A program made the translations under genes and the position numbers. Of a DNA stretch of 64,000 nucleotides, positions 17,502 to 25,260 are shown one piece after another. The DNA is from DASWIG01 sp965371445 (GTDB lineage Bacteria; Acidobacteriota; Thermoanaerobaculia; Multivoradales; J023), in NCBI GenBank assembly GCA_965371445.1, contig CBDUYN010000004.1:68713-132712 (forward strand), read 5' to 3'. Positions within the stretch are counted from its first letter, which is position 1. Each line of letters starts with the position of its first letter. A model generated the notes under the pieces. The model searched no databases and was not told the origin of the DNA. It worked only from the letters and a program-made list of their open reading frames with translations.

Positions 17502-18833
17502 TCACGGCACCGAGGACGACCACGCTCCGAGATCCCCCGACTCGAAGCCGTCGGCGAAGATCTCGGAGCCGGAGAGGCTCTCGTCACGGACCAGACGCAC
17601 GAAGTTGTCGATGCGCACGACGTCCCCTTGGGGACCGTTGCCGTGGGGCCAGTCCGCTGGGTCGCCGCTCTTGGGATCGCTGCGCTGGGCACCGGCGCCG
17701 TGGACGTCGAGGAGCTGGTAGGTGCCGGAGCCCGGCGGCGACTCCATGTAGCCGAGGGCGCGTCCGAAGGTGACGTAGACCGCGAAGGTGCCGCGGATGT
17801 CCACCGGCCCGCCGACATGGGTCGTGCTCGTCCAGAAGAAGGGATAGTCGACCGCTCCTCCTTCGTTGTTGATCGCCGTGGTGACGAAGACCGGGTCGAT
17901 CGCCGCCGAGCTGTAGGTGTCTGGAGACCGGGTGTAGTCGACCAGACTCTGCAGCTCCTTGGCCTCGGGCAGACGCCAGTCGGCATGGCCGAGGTAACTC
18001 TCGGCGTTGCGCTGCCCGACCCAGGCGAGGGCCTCCTCCCAATTCATCCCCGAGCCGCTGTCGGCCTGCGTCCACATCAGATCCGTGGCGCGGTCGGACA
18101 CCGTGCCGTCGCCGTTGTCTTGGAAGTCGTTCACGCCATAGCCCACGGCGTCGCGGACGTAGCGGGTGTCGAAGGTCTTCTCGCCGCCGCCGGGCGCCTC
18201 GGTGCCGTAGCCCTTGATGCGGCCGTCGGCGAAGTTGACACCGAACATCGTGTCGTCGCCGTTCATCGTCGTCCAGACGTACTCGGTGCTGGTGGCGTAT
18301 TGGGCGTCGATGAAGCGCTCACCGGCGTCGGTGTCCCCGTACTCGAAGTCGAAGAAGGCGGTGTCGACGTAGGCCGTCGAGTCCGCGGCGGTGGTGCCGG
18401 TCACCCCGTCGAAGTCGATCAGGGAGTAGAGCTCTTTGAGCGTCGGCAGACGCCAGTCCGTATGGCCGCCGGTGGTGACCGACGAGGCACCCGCCACGGC
18501 CGCGGCAAAGGTGATGTCGTAGACGGGGGTCTGCTGCCACATCAGGCCGGTCACCTGGTCGCTCACCGTCCCGTTGCCGTTGTCGACGTACTGCGGCTGC
18601 TGCCCGTCGTGTTGGGCGTCCTGGCCGTGAAAAGCCTCGCCCGGAGCGGGGCAGGCGATCACGTCCGCGAGGTCGTTGTAGCAGTCGGATTGAGCCGTGT
18701 CGACCACCGGATAGTCCTGGCCGGCCGCGGCCACGGCGCCGAGCGACACCAGGGCGATGCCAAGGACCAGGGCCTTGGGAAGCAGGTGAGATCTCGTTTC
18801 GGACGTCGCGCTGTAAGTGTCAGTGCTTTTCAT
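17502..18833 (-). CDS. Secreted DUF1566 (Lcl C-terminal domain) protein, copy 1
   Basis: 443 residues. Signal peptide (LVLGIALVSLGAVAAAGQ), then two DUF1566-type repeats marked by VTGLMWQQT / ATDLMWTQA and HTDWRLPTLKEL / HADWRLPEAKEL. Such domains occur in secreted or surface proteins, some binding extracellular matrix (Lcl of Legionella); the role here is unknown. The C-terminus is IFADGFESGDLGAWSSSVP, a short acidic/aromatic tail found again at 27140-27191. It lies 14 nt after its paralogue and is probably cotranscribed with it. Confidence 0.8.
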   Translation of the reverse strand: MKSTDTYSATSETRSHLLPKALVLGIALVSLGAVAAAGQDYPVVDTAQSDCYNDLADVIACPAPGEAFHGQDAQHDGQQPQYVDNGNGTVSDQVTGLMWQQTPVYDITFAAAVAGASSVTTGGHTDWRLPTLKELYSLIDFDGVTGTTAADSTAYVDTAFFDFEYGDTDAGERFIDAQYATSTEYVWTTMNGDDTMFGVNFADGRIKGYGTEAPGGGEKTFDTRYVRDAVGYGVNDFQDNGDGTVSDRATDLMWTQADSGSGMNWEEALAWVGQRNAESYLGHADWRLPEAKELQSLVDYTRSPDTYSSAAIDPVFVTTAINNEGGAVDYPFFWTSTTHVGGPVDIRGTFAVYVTFGRALGYMESPPGSGTYQLLDVHGAGAQRSDPKSGDPADWPHGNGPQGDVVRIDNFVRLVRDESLSGSEIFADGFESGDLGAWSSSVP

Positions 18834-18847
18834 CGGTCGAGTCCTCT

Positions 18848-20239
18848 TTAGAGCGAAGCATTTGCTGTCGCAGTGTTGGCTGCTGAAGTCGCTGCTTGTG
18901 CAAGACCGGCGGCCTTGCTCGGCGCCGCGTCCCGGACGCAGCGGACGAAGTTGTCGATGCGGATCACGTCCCCCTGGGGACCGCGGCCGCGCGGGAACCG
19001 GCTGGCGTCGCCGGTCTTGGGATCGCTGCGCTGGGCCCCGGCGCCGTGGACGTCGAGCAGGCGATAGGAGCCCCGGCGCGGCGGCATTTGCCTATCGTCC
19101 CCTTGGGGGGACCGGGACGCCGGCCGCCGAGGGGGGGCAACACTCATGCCATCGGCTCCGCCGATAGGCATGTACCCGAGGGCCTCGCCGAAGGCGATGT
19201 AGACCGCGGCCGAACCGCGGACGTCGGGCGGACCGTCGAGGTGGGTGGTGCTGGTCCAGTAGTAGGGATAGGCGCCGCCCCGCAGCTGGGAAACCTCGAA
19301 CAGCGGATCGATCGCCGCCGAGCCGGTGACCGCCGGTGCCCGGCTGTAGTCGACGAGGCTCTGGAGCTCCTTGGCGTTCGGCAGCCGCCAGTCGTCATGG
19401 CCCAGGTAGGCTTCGGCGTTGCTCCTCTCGACCCAGGCGAGGGCCTCCTGCCAATCCATGCCCTCGCCGCTGTCGGAGCGCGCCCACATCAGGCCCGTGG
19501 CGCGATCGGTGACCGTGCCGTCGCCGTTGGCGTGAAAATCGTTGACGCCGTAATCGCTGCGGCCACGCACGTAACGGACGTGAAAGGTCTTCGTCCCGCC
19601 GCGGGGCCTCACCGTCGGGTAGCCCTTGATCCGCCCGTCGGCGAAGTTGACGCCGAAGACCGTGGAGGCGCCGTTCATCGTCGTCCCTACATAGCGGGTG
19701 CTGGAGCAGTATTGCGCGTCGATGTGCCGTTCACCGGCCGCCTGGCTGCCGTAGCGGAACTCGAAGACGTCGGTGTCGAGGTACGGCTTCGAATCGGCGG
19801 CGCTACGGCCGGTCACGCCCCGAAAGTCGATCAACGAGTAAAGCTCCTTGATCGACGGCAGACGCCAGTCGGTGTGGCCGCCGGTGGTCACCGACGAGGC
19901 CCTGGCGACCGCCGCGTCGTACGAGAGGCCGTACACCGGCGTCTGCTGCCAGACGAGGCCGGTGACCTCGTCGGTCACCGTGCCGTCGCCGTTGTCGACG
20001 TATCGGGGCTCGAATCCCGAGCTTTGCGCGTCCTGACCGGAGAAGGCCTCGCCCACGTCCGGACAGCGGGTCTGCCGACCGTGGTGGTCGTAGCAGACGT
20101 CCTGTCCGGTGTCGACGATGGGGAAGCTCAGCCCCTGGGCGCTCAGGCTGGCGAGCATCGCCGTTAGGGCAACGACCGTCGGCCCGGCGAGGCGGCTCTT
20201 GCGACTCCCGATTCCGTCTTTCGTTCTTGCGCTGGTCAT
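18848..20239 (-). CDS. Secreted DUF1566 (Lcl C-terminal domain) protein, copy 2 with in-frame repeat insertion
   Basis: 463 residues, closely related to the downstream gene along nearly its full length (shared YPVVDT/FPIVDT start, two DWRLP repeats, LLDVHGAGAQRSDP, GPQGDV.RIDNFVR). ATG 20239 follows an AAGGAGA ribosome site. Between ALGYM and the next conserved strand it has about 35 residues where the paralogue has 8. The extra coding DNA contains a copy of the dispersed repeat (19090-19169). It lacks the IFADGFESG tail and ends in an Ala/Thr-rich stretch. A tandem duplication that has diverged. Confidence 0.78.
   Translation of the reverse strand: MTSARTKDGIGSRKSRLAGPTVVALTAMLASLSAQGLSFPIVDTGQDVCYDHHGRQTRCPDVGEAFSGQDAQSSGFEPRYVDNGDGTVTDEVTGLVWQQTPVYGLSYDAAVARASSVTTGGHTDWRLPSIKELYSLIDFRGVTGRSAADSKPYLDTDVFEFRYGSQAAGERHIDAQYCSSTRYVGTTMNGASTVFGVNFADGRIKGYPTVRPRGGTKTFHVRYVRGRSDYGVNDFHANGDGTVTDRATGLMWARSDSGEGMDWQEALAWVERSNAEAYLGHDDWRLPNAKELQSLVDYSRAPAVTGSAAIDPLFEVSQLRGGAYPYYWTSTTHLDGPPDVRGSAAVYIAFGEALGYMPIGGADGMSVAPPRRPASRSPQGDDRQMPPRRGSYRLLDVHGAGAQRSDPKTGDASRFPRGRGPQGDVIRIDNFVRCVRDAAPSKAAGLAQAATSAANTATANASL
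19090..19169 (-). repeat. Dispersed C-run/AAGGGGAC repeat, copy C, inside a coding sequence
   Basis: On the minus strand: AGTGTTGCCCCCCCTC, a GC-rich spacer, then CCCCCCAAGGGGACG. The same leader and core occur at 11071-11134. It is framed by an 8-bp inverted repeat, GCCTATCG (19090-19097) and CGATAGGC (19162-19169). It adds roughly 27 codons to the DUF1566 gene without breaking the frame. Confidence 0.65.
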
Positions 20240-20261
20240 CCGCGTTCTCCTTAGTCTCAAG

Positions 20262-20279
20262 GGGTCAGTCATTTGACCC
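20262..20279. promoter_or_regulatory. Inverted repeat upstream of the DUF1566 pair
   Basis: GGGTCA-N6-TGACCC, 22 nt upstream of the DUF1566 start at 20239. A plausible operator for a dimeric regulator; the adjacent two-component system is an obvious but untested candidate. Confidence 0.4.
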
Positions 20280-20318
20280 GAGACCATTGGAACGCTCCCG
20301 AATGACAGGGCGCCTACA

Positions 20319-20346
20319 GGAAAGATGACAGAGTTGTCATCTTTCC
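20319..20346 (-). terminator. Strong hairpin after the histidine kinase gene
   Basis: Perfect 12-bp inverted repeat with a 4-nt loop (arms GGAAAGATGACA and TGTCATCTTTCC), just 11 nt beyond the kinase stop codon. There is no long T-run, so it could be a stabilising hairpin or an operator, but its position best fits transcript-end formation. Confidence 0.55.
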
Positions 20347-20356
20347 CAGCGACGCG

Positions 20357-22012
20357 TTACCCGGACGCGATCCGCGGCAGCGTCAGGGTGAACGAAACGG
20401 CCCTGCCTGCCGAGTCTTCGCCCTCCGGATCGAGGACCAAGTCCCCGCCGTGGGCACGGGCGATCTCCCGCGCCAGGCTGAGGCCCAATCCGGAGCCGCC
20501 CGCGTCGCGGCGGCGCGCGCCGTCGAGCCGACAGAAGCGGTCGAAGATCCGCTCCCGGTCCGCCGCCGGGATCGGTGCGGCGGTGTTGGCGAGGCGCAGG
20601 CTCGCCAGGTCCCCCGCCGCGCTCACCTCGAAACGGATCCGGCCTCCAGGCGGGCTGTACTTCACCGCGTTCGAGGTCAGGTTGGTCACCGCCTGGCCCA
20701 ACAGGCCGGCGTCCCCGCGGACCCTCACCCGCGGGCCGACGGCGAGCTCGACCTCGCGGTCGGGAGCCATGGCGTCGATGTCCTCGGCCGCGAGCTCGAC
20801 GAGGGCGCTGAGATCGACCTCTTCCACGTTGAGCGGCAATCGACCGGCATCGGCGCGCGCCAGGATCAGCAGCTTGCGGACGATGGACTTGAGCTTGCGG
20901 ACCTCCTCCAGCAGTCCGGTGAAGAGACGCTGCTCGTCGGAGCCCGCGGGGGCGGCCTGAATCGCGTTGTCGAGCTCACCCTGGAGGATGGTGAGGGGGG
21001 TCTGGAGCTCGTGGGCGGCGTCGGAGCTGAAGCGCTCGGCTTGCCGGAAGCTCCGCTCGAGACGCTCCAACATGCCGTTGATCATGTCGGCGAGCCGCTG
21101 GATCTCGGGGTCTGCCTCGACAACCGGAATTCGCTGGTCCAGCCCGTGAGCCCCGAGGCTCTCGGCCATCTTTGTGATCACCGTCACCGGACGCAGGGCG
21201 CGTCTCGCCAGCCACCAGCCGACGACGGCGAGCGCCAGGAGGGCGAGCGGTGAGAGCAGAAGGAATACCCGGCGAAAGCGGTCGACGTCGTGGGAGAGGT
21301 CGGCGAGGCTCAAGCCCACGGTCAGGGTCACCAGCTCGTTGCCGACGAAGCCGATCCGCCAAGCTCCGTCCGGCGTTTCGACCGTTCGAAATTCGGGCAC
21401 CTTCTGTCGTAGCGACGGCCGGGGAAACGCTGGGCCCATGCCGCCGGCCAGCGGACGAAGGGTCTGAGGATCCGCCTGCCGCGCCTCTGCCTCGCGAACG
21501 AATCCGTCCCCGTCGAGATCGAAGCTCGGGAATTGATCGTCGGGTCCGTCGAACTCCGCGCGGGAGACGGCGCCGTCGCCGTCGCGGTCGAGCCGCGGGA
21601 CGAAGCCCCCCCGGATCGCCTTTCGCCCGGGCGGCACCTCGGAAGGTCCTGTGATCGCGGCGGCCGGTTCGAGCCATGCCAGCGCCGGCGGCGTCATTCC
21701 GGTGAGGGCCTCCGGAATCTCCGGCGACGAGAAGAGGAGGTTACCTGCCCGGCCGCGAACCTGGACGGCGGGCCGGGTCGCGGCGTCGTCACCATAGATG
21801 AAACGTAGGGACCGGTCGAAGTCCTCCCAATGATCCCGCGGGTGGCGGCCGTGAAGCTGCCCCTCGGCCAACGCCTTGATCTCCCGGTCGACACGGTCGA
21901 GGCCGACCTGATGGATCCCCTTCAGGAAGAAAGCACCGAAGCCGGCCACCACCGTCCCGGCGGCCGCCAGAGAGAGGAGCGCGATCTTTGCCCGGAACGG
22001 CAGGGATCTCAT
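20357..22012 (-). CDS. Sensor histidine kinase with paired EF-hand loops in the sensor domain
   Basis: 551 residues: TM1 (about 8-30), a periplasmic region to about 245, TM2 (about 246-268), HAMP, HisKA with SSDAAHELQTPLTI, and an ATPase domain with NLTSNAVKYSP and GGSGLGLSLA. The periplasmic region holds two complete 12-residue EF-hand loops, DRDGDGAVSRAE and DLDGDGFVREAE, about 20 residues apart, so calcium sensing is likely. The usual DxGxG box reads LANTAAPIP, with Asn for Asp. The start overlaps the regulator's stop region by 4 nt, a classic kinase-regulator pair of the CusS/CzcS class. Confidence 0.9.
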   Translation of the reverse strand: MRSLPFRAKIALLSLAAAGTVVAGFGAFFLKGIHQVGLDRVDREIKALAEGQLHGRHPRDHWEDFDRSLRFIYGDDAATRPAVQVRGRAGNLLFSSPEIPEALTGMTPPALAWLEPAAAITGPSEVPPGRKAIRGGFVPRLDRDGDGAVSRAEFDGPDDQFPSFDLDGDGFVREAEARQADPQTLRPLAGGMGPAFPRPSLRQKVPEFRTVETPDGAWRIGFVGNELVTLTVGLSLADLSHDVDRFRRVFLLLSPLALLALAVVGWWLARRALRPVTVITKMAESLGAHGLDQRIPVVEADPEIQRLADMINGMLERLERSFRQAERFSSDAAHELQTPLTILQGELDNAIQAAPAGSDEQRLFTGLLEEVRKLKSIVRKLLILARADAGRLPLNVEEVDLSALVELAAEDIDAMAPDREVELAVGPRVRVRGDAGLLGQAVTNLTSNAVKYSPPGGRIRFEVSAAGDLASLRLANTAAPIPAADRERIFDRFCRLDGARRRDAGGSGLGLSLAREIARAHGGDLVLDPEGEDSAGRAVSFTLTLPRIASG

Positions 22013-22692
22013 CGCGGACCGTCAGCCCGGCGCAAGCGGTATCCCACCCCCCGGACGGCCTCGATCAAAGACGGCGAACCGTCGCGGTCGATCTTGCGAC
22101 GGACCCGGCGGATGTAGACGTCGACCACGTTGGTCTGTGGATCGAAGTCGTAGCCCCAGACGTGCTCGAGGATCTGGGTGCGGGTCAGGACCCGCCCCGG
22201 AGAGCGCATCAGGAGCTGCAGGAGGTTGAATTCCCGCGCCGTCAGCTCGATCTCGTCTTCCCCCCTCCTCACCTCGCGGCGGATCAGGTCGACGATCAGG
22301 TCTTCCACCTGGAGCACGCTCAAGGGCTCGCCCGAGGTGCGTCGCACGACCGCGTGGAGACGGGCGATGAGCTCCTCCATGTAGAAGGGCTTGGTCAGGT
22401 AGTCGTCCGCCCCGAGGTCGAGCCCCTCGACCCGCTCGGCGAGGGAGCTGCGGGCGGTGAGCAGGACGACCGGCACCGCGTTCTTGCGCTCCCGGAGCTC
22501 TCGGAGGAGGCTCAGGCCGTCCCTGCCGGGCAGCATGACGTCGAGCACGATCGCGTCGTGGGAAGCGGAGATCGCATGGCTCAGCCCTTCGTCGCCGTCG
22601 CCGCAGACCTGGACGGCGAAACCCTGCTCCTTCAATCCTCGGTGGATGAACGAGCGAATCTTCGGATCGTCTTCGACGACTAGTACTTTCAT
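22009..22692 (-). CDS. OmpR/PhoB-family response regulator
   Basis: 227 residues: receiver domain (EDD near the start, phospho-Asp in IVLDVMLPGRDG, LLTAR, DDYLTKPF) followed by a winged-helix DNA-binding domain ending YDFDPQTNVVDVYIRRVRRKID and RGVGYRLR. Closest in style to CusR/CopR-type regulators. Translationally coupled to the EF-hand kinase. ATG 22692 was chosen because the receiver strand KVLVVEDD follows at once. An inverted repeat at 22750-22767 just upstream could be its own operator. Confidence 0.93.
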   Translation of the reverse strand: MKVLVVEDDPKIRSFIHRGLKEQGFAVQVCGDGDEGLSHAISASHDAIVLDVMLPGRDGLSLLRELRERKNAVPVVLLTARSSLAERVEGLDLGADDYLTKPFYMEELIARLHAVVRRTSGEPLSVLQVEDLIVDLIRREVRRGEDEIELTAREFNLLQLLMRSPGRVLTRTQILEHVWGYDFDPQTNVVDVYIRRVRRKIDRDGSPSLIEAVRGVGYRLRRADGPR

Positions 22693-22749
22693 CCCGCTGT
22701 CACCGGGCTGCCACCTGGTGACGATCATCTCGCCGTCGTAGAGCGTCCC

Positions 22750-22767
22750 CTATGACGGGCGTCATAG
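22750..22767. promoter_or_regulatory. Inverted repeat upstream of the response regulator
   Basis: CTATGAC-GGGC-GTCATAG, a perfect 7-bp dyad with a 4-nt centre, 57 nt upstream of the regulator start. Candidate autoregulatory site. Confidence 0.4.
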
Positions 22768-22789
22768 TGACGCTCAACGTCGACACCTT

Positions 22790-23351
22790 CAACGATGACC
22801 GCTGCAGTCGTTCCTGGAGGTCGCCTACGGCGAGCGCAAGGAGCGCGTTGAGGGCGTGCTCCACGAGGATCTGACCTTCTACTGGTACGCCGCCGCGGTG
22901 CAGCCGAGCGGTGCCTTCAGTTTTGCCATTAACTCGCTGATCGGCGACGAGGTCGACATCGTCGGCAACCGGGTGGCGGACTCGATCGTGGTTGTACCGT
23001 CGATCGAGACCAAGCTGGGCCGGCACTGGAACCTGCGGCTCGACCACACGTTCCAGCGCCTGGGAGGCGATGACCAGGAGATCTTCACCGCCAACTTGAC
23101 GCAAGCGCGTGTGGTCTACAACTTCAACGTCCGGAGCTTCGTCCGGGGGATCTTTCAGTACTTCGACCTCGACCAGGCCGGGAGCGAGCAGCAGACGCTT
23201 TTCACGCAGCTCCTCTTCTCCTACAAGATCAATCCGCGGAAGGTCGTCTTCGTGGGCTTACTCGGACAATCGCCTGGGGATCGACGACATCACCCTCACC
23301 CAGACCGACCGGACGTTTTTCCTGAAGCTCGGCTACGCCTGGATTTTGTAG
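22790..23351 (+). pseudogene. C-terminal remnant of a DUF5916-type outer-membrane protein
   Basis: One frame reads from LQSFLEVAYGERKER through LGRHWNLRLDHTFQRL and ARVVYNFNVRSFVRGIFQY to YKINPRKVVFVG. Then the frame shifts near 23262 and another frame finishes SDNRLGIDDITLTQTDRTFFLKLGYAWIL and a stop. Together these are the last barrel strands of DUF5916 proteins, which are common in Acidobacteriota. The N-terminal carbohydrate-binding-like domain and most of the barrel are absent, and there is at least one frameshift. Confidence 0.65.
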
Positions 23352-23385
23352 TCCCGGTCCGGAGTCTCCTACCCGAGCCGGCCCC

Positions 23386-23414
23386 TTGAAGGGACGCCTA
23401 GCCATGTGTATACT
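23386..23414 (+). promoter_or_regulatory. Orphan sigma-70-like promoter
   Basis: TTGAAG (23386-23391), 17 nt, TATACT (23409-23414). It points into the 3' end of the minus-strand gene at 23427 and no plus-strand gene follows, so it would make antisense RNA or is a relic of a deleted gene. Confidence 0.4.
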
Positions 23415-23426
23415 TCGGTCGACTCG

Positions 23427-24332
23427 TCAATCGGTGGAGATCGCTCCTGCCTTCATCAGCTCCTCGAAGTAGTGCTCGGGACCGAGCTCCAGGGTCAGGG
23501 GCAGTGCTACGTCATCCACAAGTCCCCTGAGCTGCGCTGGAAAAAGGCCGCCCTCCGTCGGCAGGAGCGCGGTCTCCGAGCCCTCGATCTCCACCGCGAC
23601 GGCGCGCGACGAGGGCTCGAAGCGGAGCCCTGCCGAGGTGTCGGCCGTCAGAGGGAATACCTGGTGGAAGGCGTTGTTGTCGGGTTGGCCTACGTCGCCG
23701 TGAAGGGTGATCCGGTGGGTCAGGAAATACTCTTCGTTGGCGCCAAAGAGGAGGAGCTCCCGCTTGCCCTCCGCGAGCGGGTGGGGTGCGTTGCTGTCGA
23801 GCGCCCGGAGATCCTGAAAGAAGACGATGTCTCGGACGCTCACGATCACGTCGCGGAGTATCGCCGGGGCGTTTGGGTCGCGTTCGAAATGGCCGCGGAC
23901 GATGTCGCCGCGGAAGGTGAGGCGTCTGCCGTCGGGGATCTCGGTCAGCACGAAGGACTCCGCGGGCTGGAAGGTGTAGACGGCGACGTCGTTCCCGGGG
24001 TGGTTGCGGTCGAGGAAGTAGACCTGATCGGGGCTCACCGTCGCGAGATCGGCGGCCTCGCCCAGGAAGTCGCGGTCGCCGATCCGGGTCCTGGAGCTCC
24101 CCTCCAGCTCGATCCTCACAACGAGCTGGAACATGTGCTGGGGGACGTTGCGCATCGCCAGGTGGAGCAGGTAGATCTCGCCGCGGGTACCCAGCACCAG
24201 CATGCCGTGAAAACCCGGGGGTGGATCTGGGGGTTGCGCCGCCAGCGGGCCGTTGATCAGCACAAACATCAGGGAAAAAGCAACGAGTCGCCCTGCCTGC
24301 ATGACAGGGGCAATGCCTTGGATCTTGGACAT
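23427..24332 (-). CDS. Secreted protein of unknown function
   Basis: 301 residues with a signal peptide (GRLVAFSLMFVLINGPLAAQ) and no recognised domain. The mature part looks all-beta, with many short strands and acidic turns (YFLDRNHPGNDVAVYTFQ, DGRRLTFRGDIVRGHF, LLLFGANEEYFLTHRI). ATG 24332 has GGAGAG at good distance. Not clearly linked to the kinase operon or to the lipoprotein gene upstream. Expression and location in the envelope are the only safe statements. Confidence 0.7.
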   Translation of the reverse strand: MSKIQGIAPVMQAGRLVAFSLMFVLINGPLAAQPPDPPPGFHGMLVLGTRGEIYLLHLAMRNVPQHMFQLVVRIELEGSSRTRIGDRDFLGEAADLATVSPDQVYFLDRNHPGNDVAVYTFQPAESFVLTEIPDGRRLTFRGDIVRGHFERDPNAPAILRDVIVSVRDIVFFQDLRALDSNAPHPLAEGKRELLLFGANEEYFLTHRITLHGDVGQPDNNAFHQVFPLTADTSAGLRFEPSSRAVAVEIEGSETALLPTEGGLFPAQLRGLVDDVALPLTLELGPEHYFEELMKAGAISTD

Positions 24333-24365
24333 GACACTCTCCAATCTGGGATCTCTGGTGTGAGC

Positions 24366-24531
24366 TCACGGGCTTCCATCGACGACGGGGACCGTGCGTG
24401 TATCAGGAGGACGCGGCAGGCCCGCTTCGTCCGTGGCCGTGAACGAGACCGTGAACAACCCCGGCGTGTCGAAGACCACGTCACCGGGGTTGACCTCGGC
24501 GCTCTTGGGCGCGCCGCTTGCCACTTCGGCC
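24366..24531 (-). pseudogene. Fragment of a PKD/Ig-like domain
   Basis: A frame different from the lipoprotein gene reads EVNPGDVVFDTPGLFTVSFT, then ATDEAGL and ends TVPVVDGSP and a stop. This is the end strand pattern of a PKD-type domain from a secreted protein. It starts where the lipoprotein ends and has no start codon, so it is probably a fusion scar or a frameshifted 3' end. Confidence 0.45.
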
Positions 24532-24996
24532 TCAGCCAGCCGGTTCAAGATCTTCTGGAAGGCAGTACCAGACCGTTTCGAAGTGATCGACAAAGAGTCC
24601 GTCGTCCGCCGTGCCGGGGATGCCGTCGGGGCCGATTGGATCATAGATGGGCATTGGAAAGGCCGATGGCTCGGTCCCCGCAGGACATAGTTGGCCTGTA
24701 AATCCCATCGGACCGGGGCCATCGCCAGTTCTGCGCCGAAGCTTAAACGGAAGCGGCTCTTCACGCTGGGGACCGCTATGCGTTTCGTTGAATTCGTCCG
24801 TACAAGCATCGACACAATCGGCATCCTCTTCGCCACAGTTGTTGGCGCAGAGCCACCAGTCGTCGTAATAGTCATCGTCGGCCGCCGTGGTGGTCCCTGG
24901 AGTCTTGGGACAGCCAGCTACGATGACGGCGAGAGCGGTGAACAAAAGCGCGCCCCAGACTCGGGCCACAAGACGCGGGGTAGTTGGCTTAGCCAT
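24532..24996 (-). CDS. Small Cys-rich lipoprotein
   Basis: 154 residues. Basic N-terminus, hydrophobic run ALLFTALAVIVAGC with a lipobox (VAGC), then an acidic/aromatic stretch DDDYYDDWW and a cysteine cluster CANNCGEEDADCVDAC. ATG 24996 has GAGGAG seven bases upstream. The last 25 residues may derive from a frameshift, because the next frame continues as a PKD-like fragment. Membrane-anchored, function unknown; the acidic Cys-rich part could bind metal. Confidence 0.62.
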   Translation of the reverse strand: MAKPTTPRLVARVWGALLFTALAVIVAGCPKTPGTTTAADDDYYDDWWLCANNCGEEDADCVDACTDEFNETHSGPQREEPLPFKLRRRTGDGPGPMGFTGQLCPAGTEPSAFPMPIYDPIGPDGIPGTADDGLFVDHFETVWYCLPEDLEPAG

Positions 24997-25260
24997 CACG
25001 ATTCTCCTCATTTTGCGTTCATGGATTTCCTCCAACGAGAAGCGAAGAACTGACCTGACCAGTTGTTCTGCGGCTCCTGTGCTCCGCTTCCTGTCTTGAA
25101 GGCGAAGGTTCATGGTTGCTCGTAGAAGCAGATTCTGTGCCAATGCCGAAGCGCAGTGTTTTGCCGCGCAATGGCGGTTCCGGAGAGATTGCGGAGAGAG
25201 GAAAGGCTATCCGGATGGATATATGGCGCTATCCAAACGGATAGCATCGCGAGCGGCGCC
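24997..25260. other. Intergenic, one short hairpin
   Basis: No gene supported. A 7-bp inverted repeat GCTATCC-AAAC-GGATAGC lies at 25228-25245, preceded by a second GCTATCC. It is close to the broken end of the sigma-54 activator remnant. Confidence 0.35.
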
